A stretch of DNA of 64,000 bases, from positions 2,671,001 through 2,735,000 of the forward strand of contig OY848926.1 of the NCBI GenBank assembly GCA_963693285.1, given 5' to 3'. Of this stretch, positions 48,200 to 61,200 are shown piece by piece (position 1 is the stretch's first letter; the number at the start of each line of letters is the position of its first letter). A program made the position numbers and the translations under genes. The notes under the pieces are model-generated. The model was not told the origin of the DNA. It did not search any database and saw only the letters and a list, made by a program, of their open reading frames with translations. Origin of the DNA: Xestospongia muta. Taxonomy: Eukaryota; Porifera; Demospongiae; Haplosclerida; Petrosiidae.

Positions 48200-49771
48200 T
48201 TAAATAAGCTGATCTAAAGAATTTAGTAAGTTTATCTGTCTTAAATATACTAATAAAGTAGTCTAAATAGGTTAAAACTCTAAAATAAAGAGTTTAAAGC
48301 TTTTTGAAAGTTAAAAAGATTAGAAATTAAGTGTGAAAACTGGTTAAATAAGCTGATCTAAAGAATTTAGTAAGTTTATCTGTTTTAAATATACTAATAA
48401 AGTAGTCTAAATAGGTTAAAACTCTAAAATAAAGAGTTTAAAGCTTTTTAAAAGTTAAAAAGATTAGAAATGAACTGTGAAAACTGGTTAAATAAGCTGA
48501 TCTAAAAAGTTTAGTAAGTTTATCTTTCTTAAATATACTAATAAAGTAGTCTAAATAGGTTAAAACTCTAAAATAAAGAGTTTAGAGCTTTTTGAAAGTT
48601 AAAAAAGATTAGAAATTAACTGTGAAAACTGGTTAAATAAGCTGATCTAAAGAGTTTAGTAAGTTTATCTCTCTTAAATATACTAATAAAGTAGTCTAAA
48701 TAGGTTAAAACCCTAAAATAAAGAGTTTAGAGCTTTTCGAAAGTTAAAAAAGATTAGAAATTAACTGTGAAAACTGGTTATGTAAACTCATCTAAAGAGT
48801 TTAGTAAGTTTATCTGTCTTAAATATACTAATAAACTAGTCTTAATAGGTTAAAACTCTAAAATAAAGAGTTTAGAGCTTTTTGAAAGTTAAAAATATTA
48901 GAAATTAACTGTTAAAACTGGTTAAATAAGCTGATCTAAAGAGTTTAGTAAGTTTATCTGTCTTAAATATACTAATAAAAGTCTAAATAGGTTAAAACTC
49001 TAAAATAAAGAGTTTAGAGCTTTTTGAAAGTTAAAAAAGATTAGAAATTAACTGTGAAAACTGTTTAAATAATATGATCTAAACAGTTTAGTAAGTTTAT
49101 CTGTCTTAAATATACTAATAAAGTAGTCTAAATAGGTTAAAACTCTAAAATAAAGAGTTTAGAGCTTTTTGAAAGTTAAAAAAGATTAGAAATTAACTGT
49201 GAAAACTGGTTAAATAAGCTAATCTAATAAGTTTAGTAAGTTTATCTATCTTAAATATAGTAATAAAGTAGTCTAAATAGCTTAAAACTCTAAAATAAAG
49301 AGTTTAGAGCTTTTTGAAAGTTAAAAAAGATTAGAAATGAACTGTGAAAACTGGTTAAATAAGCTGATCTAAAGAGTTTAGTAAGTTTATCTGTCTTAAA
49401 TATACTAATAAAGTAGTCTAAATAGGTTAAAACTCTAAAATAAAGAGTTTTGAGTTTTTTTTAAGATAAAAAAGATTAGAAATTAACTGTTAAAACTGGT
49501 TAAATAAGCAGAACTAAGGACTTTCATAAGTTTATCTGTCTTAAATATACTAATAAAGTAGTCTTAATAGGTTAAAACTCTAAAATAAAGAGTTTAGAGC
49601 TTTTTGAAAGTTAAAAAAGATTAGAAATTAAGTGTGAAAACTGGTTAAATAAGCTGATCTAAAGAGTTTAGTAAGTTTATCTCTCTTAAATATACTAATA
49701 CAGTAGTCTAAATAGGTTAAAACTCTAAAATAAAGAGTTTAGATTTTTTTGAAAGTTAAAAAGATTAGAAA
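48200..49771 (+). repeat. End of block C: inverted copy of block B/D sequence
   Basis: Variants here are the reverse complement, in reverse order, of those in block D 62.0-62.9 kb and block B 26.4-27.35 kb: CTAAAGAATTTAG, TCTAAAAAGTTTAG with TTTCTTAAAT, AAAACCCTAAAAT with TTTTCGAAAG, TGTAAACTCATCTAAAG, TAAACAGTTTAG, and CTAATCTAATAAG with CTATCTTAAAT. Coordinates of matching points sum to about 111255 throughout 48.36-49.25 kb against block D. From about 49.3 to 49.75 kb the partner jumps to 60.75-61.05 kb (also 51.55-51.95 and 25.3-25.65 kb), marked by AAATGAACTG, AAGATAAAAAAG and ACTTTCATAAG. So about six monomers are absent relative to block D. Confidence 0.85.
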
Positions 49772-49785
49772 TTAACTTTCAAAAA
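49746..49785. other. Orientation switch 3 (C to D) with 14-bp perfect arms
   Basis: The '+' array reaches monomer positions 19-24 (TTAACT, 49772-49777). The same bases begin the '-' array as the complement of position 5 downward (TTAACTTTCAAAAAG). Perfect 14-bp arms TTTTTGAAAGTTAA (49746-49759) and TTAACTTTCAAAAA (49772-49785) flank the 12-nt spacer 49760-49771. As at switch 2, the junction uses the TTAAC/GTTAA complementarity inside the monomer. Confidence 0.93.
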
Positions 49786-52299
49786 GCTCTAAACTCTTTA
49801 TTTTAGAGTTTTAACCTATTTAGACTACTTTATTAGTATATTTAAGACAGATAAACTTACTAAACTCTTTAGATGAGCTTATTTAACCAGTTTTCACAGT
49901 TAATTTCTAATCTTTTTTAACTTTCAAAAAGCTCTAAACTCTTTATTTTAGAGTTTTAACCTATTTAGACTACTTTATTAGTATATTTAAGACAGATAAA
50001 CTTATTAAAGTCCTTAGTTCTGCTTATTTAACCAGTTTCCACGGTTAATTTCTAATCTTTTTTAACTTTCAAAAAGCTCTAAACTCTTTATTTTAGAGTT
50101 TTAACCTATTTAGACTACTTTATTAGTATATTTAAGACAGACAAACTTTTTAAAGTCCTTAGTTCTGCTTATTTAATCAGTTTTCACAGTTAATTTCTAA
50201 TCTTTTTTAACTTTCAAAAAGCTCTAAACTCTTTATTTTAGAGTTTGAACCTATTTAGACTACTTTATTAGTATATTTAAGACAGATAAACTGACTAAAC
50301 TCTTTAGTTCTGCTTATTTAACCAGTTTTCACAGTTAATTTCTAATCTTTTTTAACTTTCAAAAAGCTCTAAACTCTTTATTTTAGAGTTTTAACCTATT
50401 TAGACTACTTTATTAGTATATTTAAGACAGATAAACTTACTAAACTCTTTAGTTCTGCTTATTTAACCAGTTTTCACAGTTAATTTCTAATCTTTTTTAA
50501 CTTTCAAAAAGCTCTAAACTCTTTATTTTAGAGTTTTAACCTATTTAGACTACTTTATTAGTATATTTAAGACAGATAAACTTACTAAACTCTTTAGTTC
50601 AGCTTTTTTAACCAGTTTTCACAGTGAATTTCTAATCTTTTTTTACTTTCAAAAAGCTCTAATCACTTTATCTTAGAGTTTTAACCTATTTAGACTACTT
50701 TATTAGTATATTTAAGACAGATAAACTTACTAAACTCTTTAGATCAGCTTATTTAACCAGTTTTCACAGTTAATTTCTAATCTTTTTTAACTTTCAAAAA
50801 GCTCTAAACTCTTTATTTTAGAGTTTTAACCTATATAGACTACTTTATTAGTATATTTAAGACAGATAAACTTACTAAACTCTTTAGATCAGCTTATTTA
50901 ACCAGTTTTCACAGTTAATTTCTAATCTTTTTAACTTTCAAAAAGCTCTAAACTCTTTATTTTAGAGTTTTAACCTATTTAGACTACCTTATTAGGATAT
51001 TTAAGACAGATAAACTTATGAAACTCCTTAGTTCTGCTTATTTAACCATTTTTCACAGTTAATTTCTAATCTTTTTTAACTTTCAAAAAGCTCTAAACTC
51101 TTTATTTTAGAGTTTTAACCTATTTAGACTACTTTATTAGTATATTTAAGACAGATAAACTTACTAAACTTTTTAGATCAGCTTATTTAACCAGATTTTA
51201 CAGTTAATTTTCTAATCTTTTTAACTTTCAAAAAGCTCTAATCACTTTATTTTAGAGTTTTAACCTATTTAGACTACTTTATTAGTATATTTAAAACTAA
51301 TAAACTTACTAAACTCTTTAGATCAGCTTATTTAACCAGTTTTCACAGTTAATTTCTAATCTTTTTTAACTTTCAAAAAGCTCTAAACTCTTTATTTTAG
51401 ATTTACAACCTATTAAGACTACTTTATTAGTATATTTAAGACAGATAAACTTATGAGAGTCCTTAGTTCTGCTTATTTAACCAGTTTTCACAATTAATTT
51501 CTAATCTTTTTAACTTTCAAAAAAATCTAAACTCTTTATTTTAGAGTTTTAACCTATTTAGACTACTTTATTAGTATATTTAAGAGAGATAAACTTACTA
51601 AACTCTTTAGATCAGCTTATTTAACCAGTTTTCACACTTAATTTCTAATCTTTTTTAACTTTCAAAAAGCTCTAAACTCTTTATTTTAGAGTTTTAACCT
51701 ATTAAGACTACTTTATTAGTATATTTAAGACAGATAAACTTATGAAAGTCCTTAGTTCTGCTTATTTAACCAGTTTTAACAGTTAATTTCTAATCTTTTT
51801 TATCTTAAAAAAAACTCTAAACTCTTTATTTTAGAGTTTTAACCTATTTAGACTACTTTATTAGTATATTTAAGACAGATAAACTTACTAAACTCTTTAG
51901 ATCAGCTTATTTAACCAGTTTTCACAGTTCATTTCTAATCTTTTTTAACTTTCAAAAAGCTCTAAACTCTTTATTTTAGAGTTTTAACCTATTTAGACTA
52001 CTTTATTACTATATTTAAGACAGATAAACTTACTAAACTTATTAGATCAGCTTATTTAACCAGTTTTAACAGTTAATTTCTAATATTTTTAACTTTCAAA
52101 AAGCTCTAAACTCTTTATTTTAGAGTTTTAACCTATTAAGACTAGTTTATTAGTATATTTAAGACAGATAAACTTACTAAACTCTTTAGATGAGTTTACA
52201 TAACCAGTTTTCACAGTTAATTTCTAATCTTTTTTAACTTTCGAAAAGCTCTAAACTCTTTATTTTAGGGTTTTAACCTATTTAGACTACTTTATTAGT

Positions 52300-55200
52300 A
52301 TATTTAAGACAGATTAACTTACTAAACTCTTTAGATCAGCTTATTTAACCAGTTTTCACAGTTCATTTCTAATCCTTTTTAACTTTCAAAAAGCTCTAAA
52401 CTCTTTATTTTAGAGTTTTAACCTATTTAGACTACTTTAATAGTATATTTAATACAGATTAACTTAGTAAACTCTTTTGATCAGCATATTTAACCAGTTT
52501 TCACACTTAATTTCTAATTTTTTTTAACCTTAAAAAAGCTCTAAACTCTTTATTTTAGAGTTTTAACCTATTTAGACTACTTTATTACTATATTTAAGAC
52601 AGATAAACTTATTAAACTCTTTAGATCAGCTTATTTAACCATTTTTCACAGTTAATTTCTAATCTTTTTAACTTTCAAAAAGCTCTAAACTCTTGATTTT
52701 GGAGTTTTAACCTATTTAGACTACTTTATTAGTATATTTAAGACAGATAAACTTACTAAACTCTTTAGTTCAGCTTATTTAACCAGTTTTCACAGTTAAT
52801 TTCTAATCTTTTTAAACTTTCAAAAAGCTCTAAACTCTTTATTTTAGAGTTTTAACCTATTTAGACTACTTTATTAGTATATTTAAGACAGATAAACTTA
52901 CTAAACTCTTTAGATCAGCTTATTTAACCAGTTTTCACAGTTAATTTCTAATCCTTTTTAACTTTCAAAAAGCTATAAACTCTTTATTTTAGAGTTTTAA
53001 CCTATTTAGACTACTTTATTACTATATTTAAGACAGATAAACGTAAAAACTCTTTAGATCAGCTTATTTAACCAGTTTTCACACTTAATATCTAATCTTT
53101 TTTAACTTTAAAAAAGCTCTAAACTCTTTATTTTAGAGTTTTAACCTATTTAGACTACTTTATTAGTATATTTAAGACAGATAAACTTACTAAACTCTTT
53201 AGATCAGCTTATTTAACCAGTTTTCACAGTTAATTTCTAATCTTTTTTAACTTTCAAAAAGCTCTAAACTCTTTATTTTAGAGTTTTAACCTATTTAGAC
53301 TACTTTATTAGTATATTTAAGACAGATAAACTTACTAAACTCTTTAGATCAGCTTATTTAACCAGTTTTCACAGTTAATTTCTAATCTTTTTTAACTTTC
53401 AAAAAGCTCTAATCACTTTATTTTAGAGTTTTAACCTATTTAGACTACTTTATTAGTATATTTAAGACAGATAAACTTACTAAACTCTTTAGATCAGCTT
53501 ATTTAACCAGTTTTCACAGTTAATTTCTAATCTTTTTTAACTTTCAAAAAGCTCTAAACTCTTTATTTTAGAGTTTTAACCTATTTAGACTACTTTATTA
53601 GTATATTTAAGACAGATAAACTTACTAAACTCTTTAGATCAGCTTATTTAACCAGTTTTCACACTTAATTTCTAATCTTTTTAACTTTCAAAAAGCTCTA
53701 AACTCTTTATTTTAGAGTTTTAACCTATTTAGACTACTTTATTAGTATATTTAAGAGAGATAAACTTACTAAACTCTTTAGATCAGCTTATTTAACCAGT
53801 TTTCACACTTAATTTCTAATCTTTTTAACTTTCAAAAAGCTCTAAACTCTTTATTTTAGAGTTTTAACCTATTTAGACTACTTTACTAGTATATTTAAGA
53901 CAGATAAACTTACTAAACTCTTTAGATCAGCTTATTTAACCAGTTTTCACACTTAATTTCTAATCTTTTTTAACTTTAAAAAAGCTCTAAACTCTTTATT
54001 TTAGAGTTTTAACCTATTTAGACTACTTTATTAGTATATTTAAGAGAGATAAACTTCCTAAACTCTTTAGATCAGCTTATTTAACCAGTTTTCACAGTTA
54101 ATTTCTAATCTTTTTAACTTTCAAAAAGCTCTAAACTCTTTATTTTGGAGTTTTAACCTATTTAGACTACTTTATTAGTATATTTAAGACAGATAAACTT
54201 ACTAAACTCTTTAGATCAGCTTATTTAACCAGTTTTCACAGTTAATTTCTAATCCTTTTTAACTTTCAAAAAGCTATAAACTCTTTATTTTAGAGTTTTA
54301 ACCTATTTAGACTACTTTATTAGTATATTTAAGACAGATAAACTTAAAAACTCTTTAGATCAGCTTATTTAACCAGTTTTCACACTTAATTTCTAATCTT
54401 TTTTAACTTTAAAAAAGCTCTAAACTCTTTATTTTAGAGTTTTAACATATTTAGACTACTTTATTAGTATATTTAAGACAGATAAACTTACTAAACTCTT
54501 TAGATCAGCTTATTTAACCAGTTTTCACAGTTAATTTCTAATCTTTTTTAACTTTCAAAAAGCTCTAAACTCTTTATTTTAGAGTTTTAACCTATTTAGA
54601 CTACTTTATTAGTATATTTAAGACAGATAAACTTACTAAACTCTTTAGATCAGCTTTTTTAACCAGTTTTCACAGTTAATTTCTAATCTTTTTTAACTTT
54701 CAAAAAGCTCTAATCACTTTATTTTAGAGTTTTAACCTATTTAGACTACTTTATTAGTATATTTAAGACAGATAAACTTACTAAACTCTTTAGATCAGCT
54801 TATTTAACCAGTTTTCACAGTTAATTTCTAATCTTTTTTAACTTTCAAAAAGCTCTAAACTCTTTATTTTAGAGTTTTAACCTATTTAGACTACTTTATT
54901 AGTATATTTAAGACAGATAAACTTACTAAACTCTTTAGATCAGCTTATTTAACCAGTTTTCACACTTAATTTCTAATCTTTTTTAACTTTCAAAAAGCTC
55001 TAAACTCTTTATTTTAGAGTTTTAACCTATTTAGACTACTTTATTACTATATTTAAGACAGATAAACTTACTAAACTCTTTAGATCAGCTTATTTAACCA
55101 GTTTTCACAGTTAATTTCTAATCTTTTTTAACTTTCAAAAAGCTCTAAACTCTTTATTTTAGAGTTTTAACCTATTTAGACTACTTTATTAGTATATTTA

Positions 55201-58200
55201 AGAGAGATAAACTTCCTAAACTCTTTAGATCAGCTTATTTAACCAGTTTTCACAGTTAATTTCTAATCTTTTTTAACTTTCAAAAAGCTCTAAACTCTTT
55301 ATTTTAGAGTTTTAACCTATTTAGACTACTTTATTAGTATATTTAAGAGAGATAAACTTCCTAAACTCTTTAGATCAGCTTATTTAACCAGTTTTCACAG
55401 TTAATTTCTAATCTTTTTAACTTTCAAAAAGCTCTAAAGTCTTTATTTTGGAGATTTAACCTATTTAGACTACTTTATTAGTATATTTAAGACAGATAAA
55501 CTTACTAAACTCTTTAGATCAGCTTATTTAACCAGTTTTCACACTTAATTTCTAATCTTTTTTAACTTTCGAAAAGCACTAAAATCTTTATTTTAGAGTT
55601 TTAACCTATTTAGACTACTTTATTAGTATATTAAAGACAGATTAACTTACTAAACTCTTTAGATCAGCTTATTTAACCAGTTTTCACAGTTCATTTCTAA
55701 TCCTTTTTAACTTTCAAAAAGCTCTAAACTCTTTATTTTAGAGTTTTAACCTATTTAGACTACTTTAATAGTATATTTAATACAGGTTAACTTATTAAAC
55801 TCTTTAGATCAGCTTATTTAACCATTTTTCACAGTTAATTTCTAATCTTTTTAACTTTCAAAAAGCTCTAAACTCTTTATTTTAGAGTTTTAACCTATTT
55901 AGACTACTTTATTAGTATATTTAAGACAGATAAACTTACTAAACTCTTTAGATCAGCTTATTTAACCAGTTTTCACAGTTAATTTCTAATCTGTTTTAAC
56001 TTTAAAAAAGCTCTAAACTCTTTATTTTAGAGTTTTAACATATTTAGACTACTTTATTAGTATATTTAAGACAGATAAACTTACTAAACTCTTTAGATCA
56101 GCTTATTTAACCAGTTTTCACAGTTAATTTCTAATCTTTTTTAACTTTCAAAAAGCTCTAAACTCTTTATTTTAGAGTTTTAACCTATTTAGACTACTTT
56201 ATTAGTATATTTAAGACAGATAAACTTACTAAACTCTTTAGATCAGCTTATTTAACCAGTTTTCACAGTTAATTTCTAATCTTTTTTAACTTTCAAAAAG
56301 CTCTACTCACTTTATTTTAGAGTTTTAACCTATTTAGACTACTTTATTAGTATATTTAAGACAGATAAACTTACTAAACTCTTTAGATCAGCTTATTTAA
56401 CCAGTTTTCACAGTTAATTTCTAATCTTTTTTAACTTTCAAAAAGCTCTAAACTCTTTATTTTAGAGTTTTAACATATTTAGACTACTTTATTAGTATAT
56501 TTAAGACAGATAAACTTACTAAACTCTTTAGATCAGCTTATTTAACCAGTTTTCACAGTTAATTTCTAATCTTTTTTAACTTTCAAAAAGCTCTACTCAC
56601 TTTATTTTAGAGTTTTAACCTATTTAGACTACTTTATTAGTATTTTTAAGACAGATAAACTTATTAAACTCTTTAGATCAGCTTATTTAACCATTTTTCA
56701 CAGTTAATTTCTAATCTTTTTAACTTTCAAAAAGCTCTAAACTCTTTATTTTAGAGTTTTAACCTATTTAGACTACTTTATTAGTATATTTAAGACAGAT
56801 AAACTTACTAAACTCTTTAGATCAGCTTATTTAACCAGTTTTCACAGTTAATTTCTAATCTGTTTTAACTTTAAAAAAGCTCTAAACTCTTTATTTTAGA
56901 GTTTTAACATATTTAGACTACTTTATTAGTATATTTAAGACAGATAAACTTACTAAACTCTTTAGATCAGCTTATTTAACCAGTTTTCACAGTTAATTTC
57001 TAATCTTTTTTAACTTTCAAAAAGCTCTAAACTCTTTATTTTAGAGTTTTAACCTATTTAGACTACTTTATTAGTATATTTAAGACAGATAAACTTACTA
57101 AACTCTTTAGATCAGCTTATTTAACCAGTTTTCACAGTTAATTTCTAATCTTTTTTAACTTTCAAAAAGCTCTACTCACTTTATTTTAGAGTTTTAACCT
57201 ATTTAGACTACTTTATTAGTATATTTAAGACAGATAAACTTACTAAACTCTTTAGATCAGCTTATTTAACCAGTTTTCACAGTTAATTTCTAATCTTTTT
57301 TAACTTTCAAAAAGCTCTAAACTCTTTATTTTAGAGTTTTAACCTATTTAGACTACTTTATTAGTATATTTAAGACAGATAAACTTACTAAACTCTTTAG
57401 ATCAGCTTATTTAACCAGTTTTCACAGTTAATTTCTAATCTTTTTTAACTTTCAAAAAGCTCTAAACTCTTTATTTTAGAGTTTTAACCTATTTAGACTA
57501 CTTTATTAGTATATTTAAGACAGATAAACTTACTAAACTCTTTAGATCAGCTTATTTAACCAGTTTTCACAGTTAATTTCTAATCTTTTTTAACTTTCAA
57601 AAAGCTCTAAACTCTTTATTTTAGAGTTTTAACCTATTTAGACTACTTTATTAGTATATTTAAGACAGATAAACTTACTAAACTCTTTAGATCAGCTTAT
57701 TTAACCAGTTTTCACAGTTAATTTCTAATCTTTTTTAACTTTCAAAAAGCTCTAAACTCTTTATTTTAGAGTTTTAACCTATTTAGACTACTTTATTAGT
57801 ATATTTAAGACAGATAAACTTACTAAACTCTTTAGATCAGCTTATTTAACCACTTTTCACAGTTAATTTCTAATCTTTTTTAACTTTCAAAAAGCTCTAA
57901 ACTCTTTATTTTAGAGTTTTAACCTATTTAGACTACTTTATTAGTATATTTAAGACAGATAAACTTACTAAACTCTTTAGATCAGCTTATTTAACCAGTT
58001 TTCACACTTAATTTCTAATCTTTTTTAACTTTCAAAAAGCTCTAAACTCTTTATTTTAGAGTTTTAACCTATTTAGACTACTTTACTAGTATATTTAAGA
58101 GAGATAAACTTACTAAACTCTTTAGATCAGCTTATTTAACCAGTTTTCACACTTAATTTCTAATCTTTTTTAACTTTCAAAAAACTCTAAACTCTTTATT

Positions 58201-61200
58201 TTAGAGTTTTAACCTATTTAGACTACTTTATTAGTATATTTAAGAGAGATAAACTTCCTAAACTCTTTAGATCAGCTTATTTAACCAGTTTTCACAGTTA
58301 ATTTCTAATCTTTTTAACTTTCAAAAAGCTCTAAACTCTTTATTTTGGAGTTTTAACCTATTTAGACTACTTTATTAGTATATTTAAGACAGATAAACTT
58401 ACTAAACTCTTTAGATCAGCTTATTTAACCAGTTTTGACAGTTAATTTCTAATCTTTTTTAACTTTCGAAAAGCACTAAAATCTTTATTTTAGAGTTTTA
58501 ACCTATTTAGACTACTTTATTAGTATATTAAAGACAGATTAACTTACTAAACTCTTTAGATCAGCTTATTTAACCAGTTTTCACAGTTCATTTCTAATCC
58601 TTTTTAACTTTCAAAAAGCTCTAAACTCTTTATTTTAGAGTTTTAACCTATTTAGACTACTTTCATAGTATATTTAAGACAGATAAACTTACTAAACTCT
58701 TTAGATCAGCTTATTTAACCAGTTTTCACACTTAATTTCTAATCTTTTTTAACTTTCAAAAACCTCTAAACTCTTTATTTTAGAGTTTTAACCTATTTAG
58801 ACTACTTTATTAGTATACTTAAGACAGATAAACTTAAAAACTCTTTAGATCAGCTTATTTAACCAGTTTTCACACTTAATTTCTAATCTTTTTTAACTTT
58901 CAAAAAGCTCTAAACTCTTTTTTTAGAGTTTTAACCTATTTAGACTACTTTATTAGTATATTTAAGAGAGATAAACTTACTAAACTCTTTAGATCAGCTT
59001 ATTTAACCAGTTTTCACAGTTAATTTCTAATCTTTTTTAACTTTCAAAAAGCTCTAAACTCTTTATTTTAGAGTTTTAACCTATTTAGACTACTTTACTA
59101 GTATATTTAAGAGAGATAAACTTACTAAACTCTTTAGATCAGCTTATTTAACCAGTTTTCACAGTTAATTTCTAATCTTTTTTAACTTTCAAAAAGCTCT
59201 AATCACTTTATTTTAGAGTTTTAACCTATTTAGACTACTTTATTAGTATATTTAAGACAGATAAACTTACTAAACTCTTTAGATCAGCTTATTTAACCAG
59301 TTTTCACAGTTAATTTCTAATCTTTTTTAACTTTAAAAAAACTCAAATTACTTTATTTTAGAGTTTTAACCTATTTAGACTACTTTATTACTATATTTAG
59401 ACAGATAAACTTACTAAACTCTTTAGATCAGCTTATTTAACCAGTTTTCACAGTTAATTTCTAATCTTTTTTAACTTTCAAAAAGGTCTAAACTCTTTAT
59501 TTTAGATTTTCAACCTATTAAGACTACTTTATTAGTATATTTAAGACAGATAAACTAATGAAAGTCCTTAGTTCTGCTTATTTAACAAGTTTTCACAGTT
59601 AATTTCTAATCTTTTTTAACTTTCAAAACGCTCTAAACTCTTTATTTTAGAGTTTTAACCTATTTAGACTACTTTATTAGTATATTTAAGAGAGATAAAC
59701 TTACTAAACTCTTTAGATCAGCTTATTTAACCATTTTTCACAGTTAATTTCTAATCTTTTTTAACTTTCAAAAAGCTCTAAACTCTTTATTTTAGAGTTT
59801 TAACCTATTTAGACTACTTTATTAGTATATTTAAGACAGATAAACTTACTAAACCCTTTAGATGAGCTTATTTAACCAGTTTTCACAGTTAATTTCTAAT
59901 CTTTTTAACTTTCAAAAAGCTCTAATCACTTTATTTTAGAGTTTTAACCTATTTAGACTACTTTATTAGTATATTTAAGACAAATAGAGTTACTAAACTC
60001 TTTAGATCAGCTTATTTAACCACTTTTCACAGTTATTTTCTAATCTTTTTTAACTTTCAAAAAGCTCTAAAGTCTTTATTTTAGAGTTTTAACCTATTTA
60101 GACTACTTTTTAGCATATTTAAAACAGATAAAATTACTAAACCCTTTAAATCAGCTTATTTAACCAGTTTTCACAGTTAATTTCTAATCTTTTTTAACTT
60201 TCAAAAAGCTCTAAACTCTTTATTTTAGAGTTTCAACCTATTAAGATTACTTTATTAGTATATTTAAGACAGATAAACTTATGAAAGTCCTTAGTTCTAC
60301 TTATTTAACCAATTTTCACAGTTAATTTCTAATCTTTTTTAACTTTCAAAAAGGTCTAAACTCTTTATTTTAGAGTTTTAACCTATTTAGACCACTTTAT
60401 TAGTATATTTAAGACAGATAAACTTATGAAAGTCCTTAGTTCTGCTTATTTAACCAGTTTTCACAGTTAATTTCTAATCTTTTTTAACTTTCAAAAAGCT
60501 CTAAATTCTTTATTTTAGAGTTTTAACCTATATAGACTACTTTATTAGTATATTTAAGACAGATAAACTTACTAAACTCTTTAGATCAGCTTATTTAACC
60601 AGTTTTCACAGTTAATTTCTAATCTTTTTTAACTTTCAAAAAGCTCTAATCACTTTATTTTAGAGTTTTAACCTATTTAGACTACTTTATTAGTATATTT
60701 AAAACAAGATAAACTTACTAAACTGTTTAGATCAGCTTATTTAACCAGTTTTCACAGTTAATTTCTAATCTTTTTTAACTTTCAAAAAGCTCTAAACTCT
60801 TTATTTTAGAGTTTTAACCTATTAAGACTACTTTATTAGTATATTTAAGACAGATAAACTTATGAAAGTCCTTAGTTCTGCTTATTTAACCAGTTTTAAC
60901 AGTTAATTTCTAATCTTTTTTATCTTAAAAAAAACTCTAAACTCTTTATTTTAGAGTTTTAACCTATTTAGACTACTTTATTAGTATATTTAAGACAGAT
61001 AAACTTACTAAACTCTTTAGATCAGCTTATTTAACCAGTTTTCACAGTTCATTTCTAATCCTTTTTAACTTTCAAAAAGCTCTAAACTCTTTATTTTAGA
61101 GTTTTAACCTATTTAGACTACATTAATAGTATATTTAATACAGATTAACTTACTAAACTCTTTAGATCAGCATATTTAAACAGTTTTCACACTTAATTTC

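Larger units (their letters stand above)
30546..49771 (+). repeat. Satellite block C: ~133 monomers, purine-rich sense
   Basis: The longest block returns to the orientation of block A. It is rich in the variant AAGTGTGAAAAC (C to G at monomer position 23). It also carries block-specific variants: AAGGAGAACTAAAGAG with CTTAAAAATAC (32289, 32433, 33300, 33590); GAGTGTAGTAAG with AGGTAAAACTC and TTTTTCAGAG (five copies between 36.2 and 40.5 kb); and TATTGTAATATAGTAG (44484, 46944). These reveal duplications at spacings of about 2.17, 2.46 and 11.0 kb. Its last 1.5 kb carries variants otherwise typical of blocks B and D, in inverse order. No gene, RNA or transposon sequence is visible. Confidence 0.97.

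Noticed and set aside
16900..49800. Transposon insertion causing the orientation switches
   Set aside because: No bases foreign to the monomer, no target-site duplications and no terminal repeats are found at any of the three junctions. TTAA is a known transposon target, but here it is part of the monomer and explains the joins as microhomology.
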